Assembly: GCA_003527225.1 (NCBI GenBank)
Contig: DPXQ01000158.1
Location: 119,138 to 183,137 of the forward strand
DNA length: 64,000 nt
Source: Rhizobium sp.
GTDB taxonomy: Bacteria > Pseudomonadota > Alphaproteobacteria > Rhizobiales > Rhizobiaceae
Reading direction: 5' to 3'
Shown: positions 10,050 to 18,662 of the stretch, piece after piece
Layout: every line of letters begins with the position of its first letter
How positions within the stretch are numbered: position 1 is the stretch's first letter
Program-made: the position numbers and the translations under genes
The notes under the pieces: generated by a model
What the model was told of the DNA's origin: nothing
Seen by the model: the letters and a program-made list of their open reading frames with translations, nothing else
The model's database searches: none

Positions 10050-10751
10050 TCAGAAGTTGCGCTTGGGCATGTCTGCGGCGGAGAGCACTCCGTCCCCGTT
10101 CGTGTCCATCCGGGCGAAGAGCTGATCTGCGGCGGCAACTGCTTCTTCCTTGCTGATCTGGCCGTTTTCATCGGCGTCAGCCATGCGCATGCCGCCCATC
10201 TGGCCGCCCATCTGACCGCCCCGGTTCATGCCGTGACCCTGACCACCGTCGCGCATGCCGTGTCCGCCATGACGCATGCCTCGACCCTGGCCATCGTCGT
10301 CATTCCCCATCTGGCCCATCATACCGTACTTCTTGCCGCTGCCGTCTTTGGGGCCATTGCCTCGGCCCGGAGCGTTCTGCGCTCCCGTGCCATCCTTCGG
10401 GCCGGCGCCCGGCCCGGAACCGTCCTGGGGACCCTGACCCATGCCGGGACCCATGCCGGTCGCCTGATGGGCGGCGCGCATCGCCTCGCGATGTGTGCGG
10501 AATTCGCCGGGTGTCAGTACGCCGTCACTGTTCGCATCGACGGTGGTGAACATCTTCTCCTGGGCGGTCTTGGCCTCATCCTTGGAGATCTGCCCGTCCT
10601 TGTTGGCGTCGAACTCCTGCAGCATGTAGACGAACCTGGCTTCCGGGCCTCGGCCCTGACCCTTGTTCTGATACGCGAATGCAGTGGCTGCCGACGTGCC
10701 GACCAAGAGAGTGGCGGCCAGGGCGGTGAACGTGAGTGCTTTCCTGTTCAT
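10050..10751 (-). CDS. Secreted EF-hand calcium-binding protein with a Gly/Met-rich linker
   Basis: 233 residues. The N-terminus MNRKALTFTALAATLLVGTSAATAFA is a signal peptide. Four EF-hand loops are visible: DANKDGQISKDE and DANSDGVLTPGE in the first half, DADENGQISKEE and DTNGDGVLSAAD near the C-terminus. Between them lies ~110 residues of low-complexity sequence rich in Gly, Met, Asp and Gln, with repeated GPKDG and GHGMRDGG-like units. It is probably a periplasmic Ca2+ buffer or sensor; the Met/His-rich stretch might also bind copper. The start at 10751 is chosen over 10766 because it fits the signal peptide and has AAAGGA six bases upstream. That ribosome site lies inside a perfect hairpin. 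Confidence 0.85.
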   Translation of the reverse strand: MNRKALTFTALAATLLVGTSAATAFAYQNKGQGRGPEARFVYMLQEFDANKDGQISKDEAKTAQEKMFTTVDANSDGVLTPGEFRTHREAMRAAHQATGMGPGMGQGPQDGSGPGAGPKDGTGAQNAPGRGNGPKDGSGKKYGMMGQMGNDDDGQGRGMRHGGHGMRDGGQGHGMNRGGQMGGQMGGMRMADADENGQISKEEAVAAADQLFARMDTNGDGVLSAADMPKRNF

Positions 10752-10755
10752 GAGA

Positions 10756-10787
10756 ATTCCTTTCATCCTCGTTCTGATGAAAGGAAT
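10756..10787 (-). promoter_or_regulatory. Perfect 12-bp hairpin that buries the Shine-Dalgarno of the EF-hand gene
   Basis: In the minus-strand transcript, ATTCCTTTCATC (10787-10776) and GATGAAAGGAAT (10767-10756) pair perfectly around an 8-base loop. The AAAGGA ribosome site of the EF-hand gene lies in the 3' arm and the start codon follows four bases later. Closed, it would block initiation. It could be a thermosensor-like or protein-controlled element, or the DNA dyad could instead be an operator. Confidence 0.65.
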
Positions 10788-10869
10788 GTAGGGACGACGA
10801 GACCCAAACCCTACTTAAAGATCGGTAAGCTGGGTGAAACTTTCGTAAGAATTGACTGACGTCAACCTG

Positions 10870-11586
10870 TCACACCGAGATCAGCTTTTCCAGAAAGCCC
10901 GCGAGATCGTCGGTCATATAGTCGATGCAATCCGGATCCTCGGCATTCTCCGCCTGTTCCCAGGTCTCGAGCACAGCCGATCCGAGGTTCCTCGGTACCA
11001 GGAGAACCGTCTTCATGCCCAGTGAACGCGGAACCGTGAGGTTGCGCGGCAGATCCTCGAACATGGCGGCACGCTTAGTGTCGACGCGGTTGAGGCTCAT
11101 GAACTTGTCATAGGTGTCGCCCGCCGGCTTCGGCGTGTAATCCGCCGCCACAATATCAAAGATGTCGTCGAAGTGATCGAGGATGCCGAGCGCGCGTGCA
11201 GCGGCTTCCGCGTGTTTCACGGTGCCGTTGGTGAAGATGAACTTGCGCCCGGGCAGCGATCTTATGGCAGCGCCCAGCATCTCGTCGGGCAGAAGCGCCG
11301 AATAGTCTATCGCATGCGCCTTTTCCAGAAAATCGTTCGGATCCACTCCATGATGCAGCATTAGGCCGGCGAGAGTCGTGCCGTGGTCGCGGTAGTACTG
11401 TTTCTGCAGAGTCCTGGCGGCGGCCGGTTCGAGCTGCAGCAGTTGCGAAACATAAGCGGTCATGTTCCGGTCGATCTGCGCGAACAAGTTGATGTGATGG
11501 GGATAGAGCGTGTTGTCGAGATCGAAGACCCAGTCGCGGATATGCGCGAAATCGGCCTTGTCTGGATGTGCGGAAGGACTGATCAT
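10870..11586 (-). CDS. HAD-family pyrimidine 5'-nucleotidase (SDT1-like)
   Basis: 238 residues. HAD motif I reads WVFDLDNTLYP (nucleophile Asp and acid Asp), motif II FTNGT, and motif III/IV lie around KPAGDTYDKF and MFEDLPRNL. The DNTLYPH..NLFAQI pattern is typical of the pyrimidine 5'-nucleotidase (TIGR01993) group, related to yeast Sdt1, which dephosphorylates UMP/CMP-type nucleotides. It lies in the conserved rhizobial argB-dapD stretch. The substrate here is inferred from the family. Confidence 0.85.
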   Translation of the reverse strand: MISPSAHPDKADFAHIRDWVFDLDNTLYPHHINLFAQIDRNMTAYVSQLLQLEPAAARTLQKQYYRDHGTTLAGLMLHHGVDPNDFLEKAHAIDYSALLPDEMLGAAIRSLPGRKFIFTNGTVKHAEAAARALGILDHFDDIFDIVAADYTPKPAGDTYDKFMSLNRVDTKRAAMFEDLPRNLTVPRSLGMKTVLLVPRNLGSAVLETWEQAENAEDPDCIDYMTDDLAGFLEKLISV

Positions 11587-11687
11587 GGATTACCTCTGGC
11601 ACGGATGCCGCTGGAAATAAACCGGGGCGTACCGCTTTTCGAGGTCCCGGTATGGCGGCCAGCATGCGTGCGTGCTAGCCGAAGAGA

Positions 11688-12602
11688 ATGGAACTATGGT
11701 CACTTATAACCGTCGGCAGCGCATTCCTCCAGAATTTGCGTTCCGTCCTGCAAAAACACCTGAAAGGCCGAATGGGCACGACGGGCGCGACCTTCGTGCG
11801 CTTCGGCTACGGCGTGCCTTTCGCGCTGACCTATCTCGCGGTGCTGCATTTTGGTCTCGGCCGGCCGCTGCCGGTGCCGAACGGCGCCTTCGCCGTCTGG
11901 GCGGTGATCGGTGCCTTTGCCCAGATCTCGGCGACCTTCCTGCTGGTCCACCTCTTTTCGTTCCGCAATTTCGCCGTCGGCACGGCCTATTCGCGCACCG
12001 AGCCGGCCCAGGCCGCCCTGATCGCGCTGGTGCTGTTCGGCGAGACGATCACCGTCCCGACCCTGTTGGCCATCGTTGTCTCGGTGCTCGGTGTGATGCT
12101 GATCTCGGTGGCGCGCACGACCCTGACCTTGCCGGCGCTGTTCACATCGGTCCTCAGCCGCACGGCGCTGATCGGCCTCCTGTCGGGCCTGTTCTTCGGC
12201 ATATCCGGCATTGCCTACCGTTCCGCCTCGCTTGCGCTTGAACCGAGCCTGCCCGCACCCGACAGCGTCATGCAGGCGAGCTACACGCTGATGGTCGTCA
12301 TTCTCGTGCAGACCTTCGCCATGCTCGTCTGGATGCTGTGGAAGGATCGCGCCGAACTGCGGCGGGTCGGTTCCGCCTGGAAGATCGGCATGCTCGTCGG
12401 CTTCGTCGGCGCGACCGCCTCCTTCGGCTGGTTCACGGCTATGACGCTGCAGCAGGTCGCGGTGGTCAAGGCGCTTGCCCAGGTCGAGATGCTCTTCACC
12501 TTCGCCTCCTCCGTCTTCTTCTTCAAGGAGAAGATCAACCGGCTGGAAGTCGCCGGCTGCCTGCTGATCGTGGCCGGGGTCCTGCTGCTGCTCGTCGTAT
12601 GA
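11688..12602 (+). CDS. EamA/DMT-superfamily transporter
   Basis: 304 residues, ten predicted membrane helices arranged as two EamA repeats of about five helices each. The second repeat ends with QVEMLFTFASSVFFFKEKINRLEVAGCLLIVAGVLLL, a typical DMT closing pattern with a Glu-Lys pair. Substrates in this family range from amino acids to nucleotide sugars; nothing here fixes one. It stands between a nucleotidase (divergent) and ogt (same strand, 93 bases on). Confidence 0.85.
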   Translation: MELWSLITVGSAFLQNLRSVLQKHLKGRMGTTGATFVRFGYGVPFALTYLAVLHFGLGRPLPVPNGAFAVWAVIGAFAQISATFLLVHLFSFRNFAVGTAYSRTEPAQAALIALVLFGETITVPTLLAIVVSVLGVMLISVARTTLTLPALFTSVLSRTALIGLLSGLFFGISGIAYRSASLALEPSLPAPDSVMQASYTLMVVILVQTFAMLVWMLWKDRAELRRVGSAWKIGMLVGFVGATASFGWFTAMTLQQVAVVKALAQVEMLFTFASSVFFFKEKINRLEVAGCLLIVAGVLLLLVV

Positions 12603-12695
12603 GCACTCACCCGATTTCCGCCTGCCCGCACCGATTGCGGCAGACGGAACAACTCACTATTATTCGCTCCCCTGGAAGCCGGAGGCACGAGGCGA

Positions 12696-13229
12696 GTGAC
12701 GGAGGCGCTGTTTTGCGAGTGGTTCGACACGCCGGTCGGCGACCTGGTCGCCGTAGCCGACGACACGCATCTGCTGGTTCGCGGCTTCGAGGATGACGGA
12801 TCGCCGGCCGATAGGCTGGAGCAGCAGCGCCGGCGCCTCGGCAGGGATGTCATGGCTGCGGGCAATGCGATCACTGCGATGGCTGGCCGGGAACTGCAGG
12901 CCTATTTCGCGGGCGAACTTTTCGACTTCACCCTGCCACTCTTGCCGGCCGGCAGCGAATTCGAGCAGAAGGTCTGGGCCGAACTCTTGAAAGTCCCGCT
13001 CGGCGAGACCTGTTCCTATGGCGATATCGCCAGGAATGTCGGGGGCATGGAAACCGTGCGCGCGGTCGGCAAGGCCAATGGCGCCAATCCGATCGCCATC
13101 GTCATTCCTTGCCACCGCTGCATCGGTTCGGACGGTTCTCTCACCGGCTATGGCGGCGGGCTGTGGCGCAAGAAATGGCTCTTGCGCCACGAGGGCGAGA
13201 TGCGGCCGGTGGGGCTCTTCGCCCTCTGA
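12696..13229 (+). CDS. ogt: Methylated-DNA--protein-cysteine methyltransferase (O6-alkylguanine repair)
   Basis: 177 residues. It transfers the alkyl group of O6-methylguanine or O4-methylthymine to its own cysteine in one irreversible step. The active-site motif reads VIPCHRCIG; most relatives have PCHRV[IV], so the Cys after Arg is a small departure. GDIARNVGGMETVRAVGKANGANP is the conserved DNA-binding helix region with the arginine finger. Initiation is at GTG 12696, with GGAGG ten bases upstream; no better ATG fits. Confidence 0.92.
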   Translation: MTEALFCEWFDTPVGDLVAVADDTHLLVRGFEDDGSPADRLEQQRRRLGRDVMAAGNAITAMAGRELQAYFAGELFDFTLPLLPAGSEFEQKVWAELLKVPLGETCSYGDIARNVGGMETVRAVGKANGANPIAIVIPCHRCIGSDGSLTGYGGGLWRKKWLLRHEGEMRPVGLFAL

Positions 13230-13252
13230 CTGCTGGGGCAGGGCCAGGTCGA

Positions 13253-14140
13253 TCAGGGAACGATCAGTGTACCGGCGCCATGCTCGGTGAAGATTTCCAG
13301 GAGGACGGAATGCGCCGTCTTGCCGTTCAGGATCACGACGCCCTGCACGCCGGCATTGATGGCGTCGATGCAGGTTTCGACCTTCGGGATCATGCCGCCG
13401 GAGATCGTGCCGTCCTTGATGAGCGCGCGGGCCTCGGCGACCGAAAGCTCCCTGAGGAGTTCGCCGTTCTTGTTGAGGACGCCCGGGACGTCAGTCAGGA
13501 ACAGGAGGCGGGTCGCGCGTAGTGCCCCGGCGATGGCGCCGGCAAACGTGTCGGCATTTATATTGTAGGTATGGCCGTCGCGGCCCGGTGCAACCGGCGC
13601 GATGACCGGGATCATTTCCGACTTGGCCAGCAGGTCGAGGAGTGTGCGGTCGACTTCCACCACTTCGCCGACGAAGCCGAGATCGAGAACGCGCTCGATG
13701 TTGGAGTCCGGATCGGTCACGGTCTTCTTCGCCTTTTCGGCAAAGACCATATTGCCGTCCTTGCCGCAGAGCCCGATCGCCCATTCGCCGGTCTGGTTGA
13801 TGAGCGCGACGATCTCCTTGTTGATGGAGCCGGCAAGCACCATTTCGACGATCTCGACCGTTTGCTGGTCGGTGACCCGCAGGCCCCCTTCGAATTTCGA
13901 TTCGATCCCCAGTTTGGTCAGCATCGCTCCGATCTGCGGGCCGCCGCCGTGGACGACGATTGGATTGACGCCGGACTGCTTCAGAAGCGCGATGTCGGCA
14001 GCGAAGGCCTTGCCGAGTTCGGCATTGCCCATGGCATGGCCGCCATATTTCACCACGATCGTCTTATTCTCGTAGCGCTGCATGAAGGGCAGGGCCTGGG
14101 CCAGCAGGCGTGCCTGGGTTTCGCTTTCGGAGGCGGTCAT
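13253..14140 (-). CDS. argB: Acetylglutamate kinase
   Basis: 295 residues. It phosphorylates N-acetyl-L-glutamate, the second step of arginine synthesis, and is usually the arginine-feedback point in this lineage. Motifs: KYGGHAMG for ATP phosphate binding, VHGGGPQIG for the substrate, and [15 protein letters not shown] plus GGMIPKVE near the C-terminus. It lies downstream of engB in the rhizobial gene order but is separated from it by the divergently read sigma-factor unit. Confidence 0.97.
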   Translation of the reverse strand: MTASESETQARLLAQALPFMQRYENKTIVVKYGGHAMGNAELGKAFAADIALLKQSGVNPIVVHGGGPQIGAMLTKLGIESKFEGGLRVTDQQTVEIVEMVLAGSINKEIVALINQTGEWAIGLCGKDGNMVFAEKAKKTVTDPDSNIERVLDLGFVGEVVEVDRTLLDLLAKSEMIPVIAPVAPGRDGHTYNINADTFAGAIAGALRATRLLFLTDVPGVLNKNGELLRELSVAEARALIKDGTISGGMIPKVETCIDAINAGVQGVVILNGKTAHSVLLEIFTEHGAGTLIVP

Positions 14141-14300
14141 CGGATATCCCTTGTGATTGGTTGGCCGCGTTTTAGCGCAACTTCGTCCGGTAGGGAATAA
14201 TCAAGGCGTCTCCTTAAACGCAATGCTGCGTGGAGGGGCGATTGCCAAGCGGGCACGCCGCCCTATATTCGCGACTGCAAGCGGAGGAAGCGAACGACCG

Positions 14301-14840
14301 ATGACCACAGATGAGATTGGCATGCTGCTCGGTCGTGTGGCTTTGAAAGACCGCAAGGCCTTTTCCGCCCTTTATCAGAAGACCAGCCCGAGACTCTTTG
14401 GCGTCTGCCTTCGTATATTGAAGGACAGGAGCGAAGCCGAAGACGCGCTGCAGGAAGTTTTCGTGCGGATCTGGCGCCGCGCTGAAAGCTTTTCGACGGC
14501 CGGAAACAGCGCCATGGCGTGGATCTCGGCAATCGCCCGCTATCATTGCATCGACCGAATCAGGTCGCGCCAGCCTGCCGCCACGGAGTTGGACGACGCG
14601 GCAGATCTGGCGACGCCCGAGCCGGATCCGGAACGGAGCGCGGTACTGGCAAGCGAAGGAAAGCGCATTGACAGTTGCATGGAAGAGTTGGAATCTGACA
14701 AGGCTCAGGCAGTTCGTTTCGCCTATGTGGAGGGAGCAAGTTACCAGGAATTGGCCGATCGGTTCGGTGTGCCGCTGAATACGATGCGCACCTGGTTGCG
14801 CCGCAGCCTGTTGAAATTGAGAGAGTGCTTGGATCCATGA
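14301..14840 (+). CDS. ECF RNA polymerase sigma factor (SigK-like, RskA-partnered)
   Basis: 179 residues. Region 2 (FSALYQKTSPRLFGVCLRIL..EAEDALQEVFVRIWRRA) binds the -10 and core polymerase. Region 4 (AQAVRFAYVEGASYQELADRFGVPLNTMRTWLRRSLLKLRECL) is the -35-binding helix-turn-helix. The ATG at 14301 is favoured; upstream in-frame sequence from 14157 is argB promoter region. Its stop overlaps the next gene by four bases (ATGA), the usual arrangement for a sigma and its anti-sigma factor. Confidence 0.93.
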   Translation: MTTDEIGMLLGRVALKDRKAFSALYQKTSPRLFGVCLRILKDRSEAEDALQEVFVRIWRRAESFSTAGNSAMAWISAIARYHCIDRIRSRQPAATELDDAADLATPEPDPERSAVLASEGKRIDSCMEELESDKAQAVRFAYVEGASYQELADRFGVPLNTMRTWLRRSLLKLRECLDP

Positions 14841-15571
14841 ACACGCCTGACCAGAGCAAGGGAGATCGTTCGCACGACGAAGTGCTCGCTGGCGAATATG
14901 TCGTCGGCGTGCTGGATGCCGGCGCTCGCCGCGCGGTCGAGGAGCGCATGCGCAGCGACAGGAGCTTTGCCGCCATCGTCCATCGCTGGGAAGAAAATCT
15001 CTCGAGTTTCGATGCGGATTATGTCCAGGAGATGCCGCCGGCGCAGCTATTTTCCCGTATAGAAGCGCGAATCCACGGTACGCAGGATACCGAGGGGCGC
15101 GAAGCGATGATGCGCGCCGGCATATTTTCATATCTCTGGGGCTCCGTTGCCTTCTGGCGTGCCGCCGCGTTTGCCGGCTTTTTTGGTGTCGCCATGTTCG
15201 TTGGCGAACAGTTCATCGACCTGGGCAACGTGTCGCGCCCGCCGCTCGTCGCGGAAATGGCTGGCAAGGACAATGCCATCAGTCTCATTGCCCGCTACGA
15301 CAACACGTCCGGACGGCTCCGGGTCACCCCTGTTGCCGCGGGCGAGGCGACCGCGCATTCGCTTGAGCTGTGGCTGATCGAAGGCGACGCGCCGCCCTTG
15401 TCCCTGGGTGTCCTGCCCCAGACGGGTGAAGGCGAAATCAATGTGCCTTCTAGTCTGCGCGACCAGTTCGCCTCCGGCGTGGTTCTGGCCGTCAGCCTGG
15501 AGCCCTACGGCGGCTCTCCGACCGGCCAGGCCACCGGCCCGGTTCTCGCCGCCGGCGAAGCGCATTTTTAA
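14837..15571 (+). CDS. Anti-sigma-K factor RskA-like membrane protein
   Basis: 244 residues. The cytosolic N-terminus carries the RskA-type helix LAGEYVVGVLDAGARRAVEE (17-36), one membrane helix lies near 105-124, and the periplasmic C-terminal part holds the SLELWLIEGDAPPLSLGVLP block of the RskA family. It should hold the upstream sigma factor inactive until an envelope signal triggers its proteolysis. ATGA overlap with the sigma gene implies matched translation. A periplasmic fasciclin protein follows, the likely regulon target. Confidence 0.9.
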   Translation: MNTPDQSKGDRSHDEVLAGEYVVGVLDAGARRAVEERMRSDRSFAAIVHRWEENLSSFDADYVQEMPPAQLFSRIEARIHGTQDTEGREAMMRAGIFSYLWGSVAFWRAAAFAGFFGVAMFVGEQFIDLGNVSRPPLVAEMAGKDNAISLIARYDNTSGRLRVTPVAAGEATAHSLELWLIEGDAPPLSLGVLPQTGEGEINVPSSLRDQFASGVVLAVSLEPYGGSPTGQATGPVLAAGEAHF

Positions 15572-15777
15572 GATGCCTAAACAATTCTAATATAAATCCT
15601 TAACAATATCAGTGACGTAAGATTTTTCGCAAATTAATGCGCAAAGCCTGAAACTTAATTTCCGAATGCCTCGTCTTCTCTCATGTTCCCGCCAATGCGG
15701 AACACGTAAGGCCGATGGCGCTCTGCCAGAGCAGGTGCCCGGCCACAGTTTGAAACAGAGGAAGAGGAAACATAGAG
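15572..15777 (+). promoter_or_regulatory. AT-rich gap upstream of the fasciclin gene, probable ECF-dependent promoter
   Basis: This 206-base gap is much more AT-rich than its surroundings over 15580-15660. TGAAAC (15649-15654) and CGTC (15672-15675), spaced 17, resemble an ECF -35/-10 pair, but the match is weak. An AGAGGAAGAGGAAA purine run ends nine bases before the fasciclin ATG and supplies its ribosome site. Confidence 0.35.
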
Positions 15778-16335
15778 ATGATCAAGTCCACGCTCCGCCT
15801 GCTCGCCGTTGCAACCGCGATTACCGCCGGCACAATCGCCGCTCATGCCGAAAACCCGATGGTTGGTGGCGCCGCGATGATGGAAGACAAGAACATCATC
15901 GAGAATGCCATCAACTCCAAGGATCATACGACGCTCGTCGCCGCCGTGAAGGCCGCTGGTCTGGTCGAAGCCCTGTCGGGTACAGGCCCATTCACGGTCT
16001 TCGCGCCCGTCAATGCCGCCTTCGACGCGCTTCCGGCTGGCACGGTCGACACGCTGCTGAAGCCCGAGAACAAGGAACAGCTCACCAAGGTTCTGACCTG
16101 CCACGTCGTGGCGGCCGAAGCCATGTCGTCCGCGGTCGCCAAGATGATCGCCGATGACGGCGGCACCCATCCCGTCGAGACGGTCGGCGGCTGCGTACTA
16201 CAGGCCAAGATGGACGGCGACAAGATCACGCTGACCGACGAGACCGGCGGCGTGGCGACCGTTACCATCGCCGACGTCAAGCAGTCGAATGGTGTGATCC
16301 ACGTGATAGACAAGGTTCTGCTGCCCAAGGCCTGA
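15778..16335 (+). CDS. Secreted fasciclin (FAS1) domain protein
   Basis: 185 residues. The signal peptide ends near AAHAEN (residues 1-25). One FAS1 domain fills the rest, with the hallmark TGPFTVFAPVNAAFDALPAGTVDTLL (H1) and the C-terminal NGVIHVIDKVLLP (H2, with the conserved His). FAS1 domains mediate adhesion or carbohydrate/protein binding at the cell surface. It sits directly downstream of an ECF sigma/RskA pair, the arrangement seen functionally for mycobacterial SigK-RskA and the fasciclin proteins MPT70/MPT83, so it is the likely sigma target. Confidence 0.92.
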   Translation: MIKSTLRLLAVATAITAGTIAAHAENPMVGGAAMMEDKNIIENAINSKDHTTLVAAVKAAGLVEALSGTGPFTVFAPVNAAFDALPAGTVDTLLKPENKEQLTKVLTCHVVAAEAMSSAVAKMIADDGGTHPVETVGGCVLQAKMDGDKITLTDETGGVATVTIADVKQSNGVIHVIDKVLLPKA

Positions 16336-16346
16336 GCCGAACGCTT

Positions 16347-16365
16347 GCCCCGCCTCTGGCGGGGC
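16347..16365. terminator. GC-rich hairpin between convergent fasciclin and engB genes
   Basis: A perfect 8-bp stem, GCCCCGCC (16347-16354) with GGCGGGGC (16358-16365), closes a 3-base loop. It has no T-run on either side, so termination is plausible but not certain. Confidence 0.5.
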
Positions 16366-16389
16366 GCTGTCTAGGCCGGGTGTACTGCG

Positions 16390-17049
16390 TCAGGTGGCCT
16401 GGCCGATGGCCTCGAGGATTGCTGCGCGCAAATCATCGAGGCCATTTCCCTTTTCGGAGGAGGTGGCGACGATAAAGGGATAGGCGGCCGGGCGCTTCTT
16501 GATCTTCTCGAGCGTTTCCGCGATCAGGCGCGGCACGCCGGCTTCCTTGATCTTGTCGGTCTTGGTCAGAACGATCTGGTAGGACACCGCCGCCTTGTCG
16601 AGAAGGTCGAGCACTTCGTCGTCGTTCTTCTTGATACCGTGGCGGCTGTCGATCAGCACATAGACACGCTTCAGGGTCGCGCGGCCGCGCAGGTAGTCGA
16701 AGACCAGCTTGGTCCAGGCGTCGACATGCTCCTTCGGCGCCTGGGCATAGCCGTAGCCGGGCATGTCGACCAGCGCCATCGGCGGAAGGTCGCCCGCTTC
16801 GCCGGAATAGCCGTCCGGAACGAAATAGTTGAGCTCCTGGGTGCGACCCGGCGTGTTCGACGTGCGGGCCAGTCCCTTGTGACCGACCAGCGCATTGATC
16901 AGCGACGACTTGCCGACGTTCGAACGGCCGGCAAAGGCCACTTCGAGTGGGCCTTCGGGGGGCAGGAACTGCATCGATGGCACGCCGCGGATGAAGATCC
17001 ACGGGCGGTTGAACAGGGCTTGTTCTGCCGCCGGTCTTGTCGTTGTCAT
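16390..17049 (-). CDS. engB: Ribosome-biogenesis GTPase EngB (YihA/YsxC)
   Basis: 219 residues. An essential GTPase for 50S subunit assembly. G1 is [11 protein letters not shown]2 lies at the TSNTPGRTQ segment, G3 is [10 protein letters not shown]4 LTKTDK and G5 TSSEKG. The ATG at 17049 ([10 protein letters not shown]) is taken over 17106 because the latter adds a basic leader not typical of the family. In rhizobia it usually follows yidC; here a chemoreceptor gene sits between them. Confidence 0.95.
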   Translation of the reverse strand: MTTTRPAAEQALFNRPWIFIRGVPSMQFLPPEGPLEVAFAGRSNVGKSSLINALVGHKGLARTSNTPGRTQELNYFVPDGYSGEAGDLPPMALVDMPGYGYAQAPKEHVDAWTKLVFDYLRGRATLKRVYVLIDSRHGIKKNDDEVLDLLDKAAVSYQIVLTKTDKIKEAGVPRLIAETLEKIKKRPAAYPFIVATSSEKGNGLDDLRAAILEAIGQAT

Positions 17050-17141
17050 CGCTCTTCGCCTTTCTCGTTCAAGGCCGGGCATCCGGGTTTTGAACGGCAA
17101 TGTCAAGAGCGAGCATGCTTTGCGGGGCGATTGCTACGCGA

Positions 17142-18491
17142 TCAGGCTGCTTCTTCAAGGCGCTTGAGCAGCGCCAGCACATCGGCGGACGCGGTCTCCA
17201 CCAACCGTATCTGCGCAAGCGCACCTTTGATGTCGCCCGAGTTGTAGAGCCTGGCCGCCTCGATGCCGTGTTTGTGCACGCGGGCATGCGGGTCATCAAG
17301 CGCGGCGAATTCCGGGCGTGCGCGTATTTCCGGCTCGCAGACAGAGCCGTACCATTTCCCGAGACGACATGAACGGTGATCGGAAAGCTCGTTGGGATTG
17401 AGGCCTTCTTTTCCGATGATCATGTTCGCCAGACGTTTCTTCCAGATGACATGGTCCGATTGGGCGAGCTTGACGATCTTGTTCGGGAAGTTCAACTCGG
17501 CCAGATGGCCGGTCTGGCTTATCACTGCACGCTGCGTGGCGTCGATCTTGTCGACGATGCGCTCGAGTACGCTTGTCGTATGACTCGTGTTGGCGGCCAT
17601 TTGGGCGATATTCGATGCCACCGTGTTGGAAGCCTGCAACTGCTCGCGCAGAGCATCGCTGATCGCCCCCGCATTGGCCGCGACACTTGTCACCTGTCGG
17701 CCGGTCGTGTCGATGGAACCACGAAGGATGCTTACGGTGTCATTGCCGCCAGTGACGGCTCCCGCACTCGACCGCATGGACTTGACCATTGCCTCCATGC
17801 CGCTCTGCAAATCTCCTATGATCTGACCGATTTCCACCGTGGCATGGGATGTCCGGTCCGACAGCGCCTTTACTTCGGAGGCGACGACCGCAAAGCCGCG
17901 TCCCGCATCGCCGGCGCGGGCCGCTTCCACTGCCGCGTTGATGGCAAGCAGGCTTGTTTGCGAGGCTATTTTCTTGATGCTTCCGGCAATCTCGTATATG
18001 CGCTTGCCGAGATTCTGGATGAGGGCGATCTTTTCGCTCGTCTCGTTTACGGCCGTCGAGATCACCTGAATCTGGGCAATCGTGTCATCGACAGCCTTCA
18101 GGCTTGAGGCAACTGCGTCGCCGGCCCTCTTGGCGTGTTCCAGTATCTCTTCTCCATACCGGCCAATTTCGCTGTTTGCTGCCGCCATTTCCTGCGCGGC
18201 TGCGGCGATTGAATGAGAGTCGTGATCGACGCCTCTGAGTTCATGCTGGAGGTTTGCCGACATGACTGCGGTCTCGTTCATCCCGATCGAGACGTTCACG
18301 ATGTCGGTGAGATTGCTCCCTGCCTGTCGCTGCAGTTTCCGGATCAGCGTCGCAACGGTCGAGGAGAGGGGATCCCCACCGACAGGCGTTCTCATATAGT
18401 CTCCGACAATGGCCGCTTCCAGGCAGGCCATGATCTCGTCGATGGTGGAATTATCCCGTTCGAACAGCGGTTCGGTAGCGGCTGCGGTCAT
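17142..18491 (-). CDS. Soluble chemoreceptor with C-terminal CZB zinc-binding domain
   Basis: 449 residues without membrane segments. The methyl-accepting signalling domain runs from ~80 to ~320, with its tip at [24 protein letters not shown] (177-200). The C-terminus is a CZB (chemoreceptor zinc-binding) domain with candidate zinc ligands His347, Cys375 (in [10 protein letters not shown]), His402 and His406. CZB receptors sense zinc level or oxidants such as HOCl through the zinc-cysteine centre. The gene lies between yidC (whose terminator precedes it) and engB and must have its own promoter. The short N-terminal ~60 residues show no recognised sensor domain. Confidence 0.92.
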   Translation of the reverse strand: MTAAATEPLFERDNSTIDEIMACLEAAIVGDYMRTPVGGDPLSSTVATLIRKLQRQAGSNLTDIVNVSIGMNETAVMSANLQHELRGVDHDSHSIAAAAQEMAAANSEIGRYGEEILEHAKRAGDAVASSLKAVDDTIAQIQVISTAVNETSEKIALIQNLGKRIYEIAGSIKKIASQTSLLAINAAVEAARAGDAGRGFAVVASEVKALSDRTSHATVEIGQIIGDLQSGMEAMVKSMRSSAGAVTGGNDTVSILRGSIDTTGRQVTSVAANAGAISDALREQLQASNTVASNIAQMAANTSHTTSVLERIVDKIDATQRAVISQTGHLAELNFPNKIVKLAQSDHVIWKKRLANMIIGKEGLNPNELSDHRSCRLGKWYGSVCEPEIRARPEFAALDDPHARVHKHGIEAARLYNSGDIKGALAQIRLVETASADVLALLKRLEEAA

Positions 18492-18627
18492 GCTGTGGCC
18501 CCGTTACGAAATCGATTTCCGGATACGTCGGTGAAGTGCCGGGAAGTGGTTCCCATATTACATATGAAATATGATATATGATAATGACGATATGCTTAAT
18601 GAACTTATAATTACGTAGCATGACAGA

Positions 18628-18658
18628 ATAAAAAAGCCCCGGAACTGGCCGGGGCTTT
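18628..18658 (-). terminator. Intrinsic terminator of the rpmH-rnpA-yidC operon
   Basis: A perfect 10-bp stem (arms 18633-18642 and 18649-18658) with a 6-base loop is followed, on the minus strand, by TTTTTTATTC. It begins five bases after the yidC stop. Confidence 0.92.
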
Positions 18659-18662
18659 CTGA

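Noticed and set aside
10140..10500. Repetitive Gly/Met/Asp codons in the EF-hand gene, seen first as a possible tandem repeat array
   Set aside because: Units vary in length and sequence; it is a low-complexity linker in a protein, not a DNA repeat or CRISPR.
10233..10859. Plus-strand ORF opposite the EF-hand gene
   Set aside because: Its Ala/Thr-rich sequence is the antisense of the EF-hand low-complexity region.
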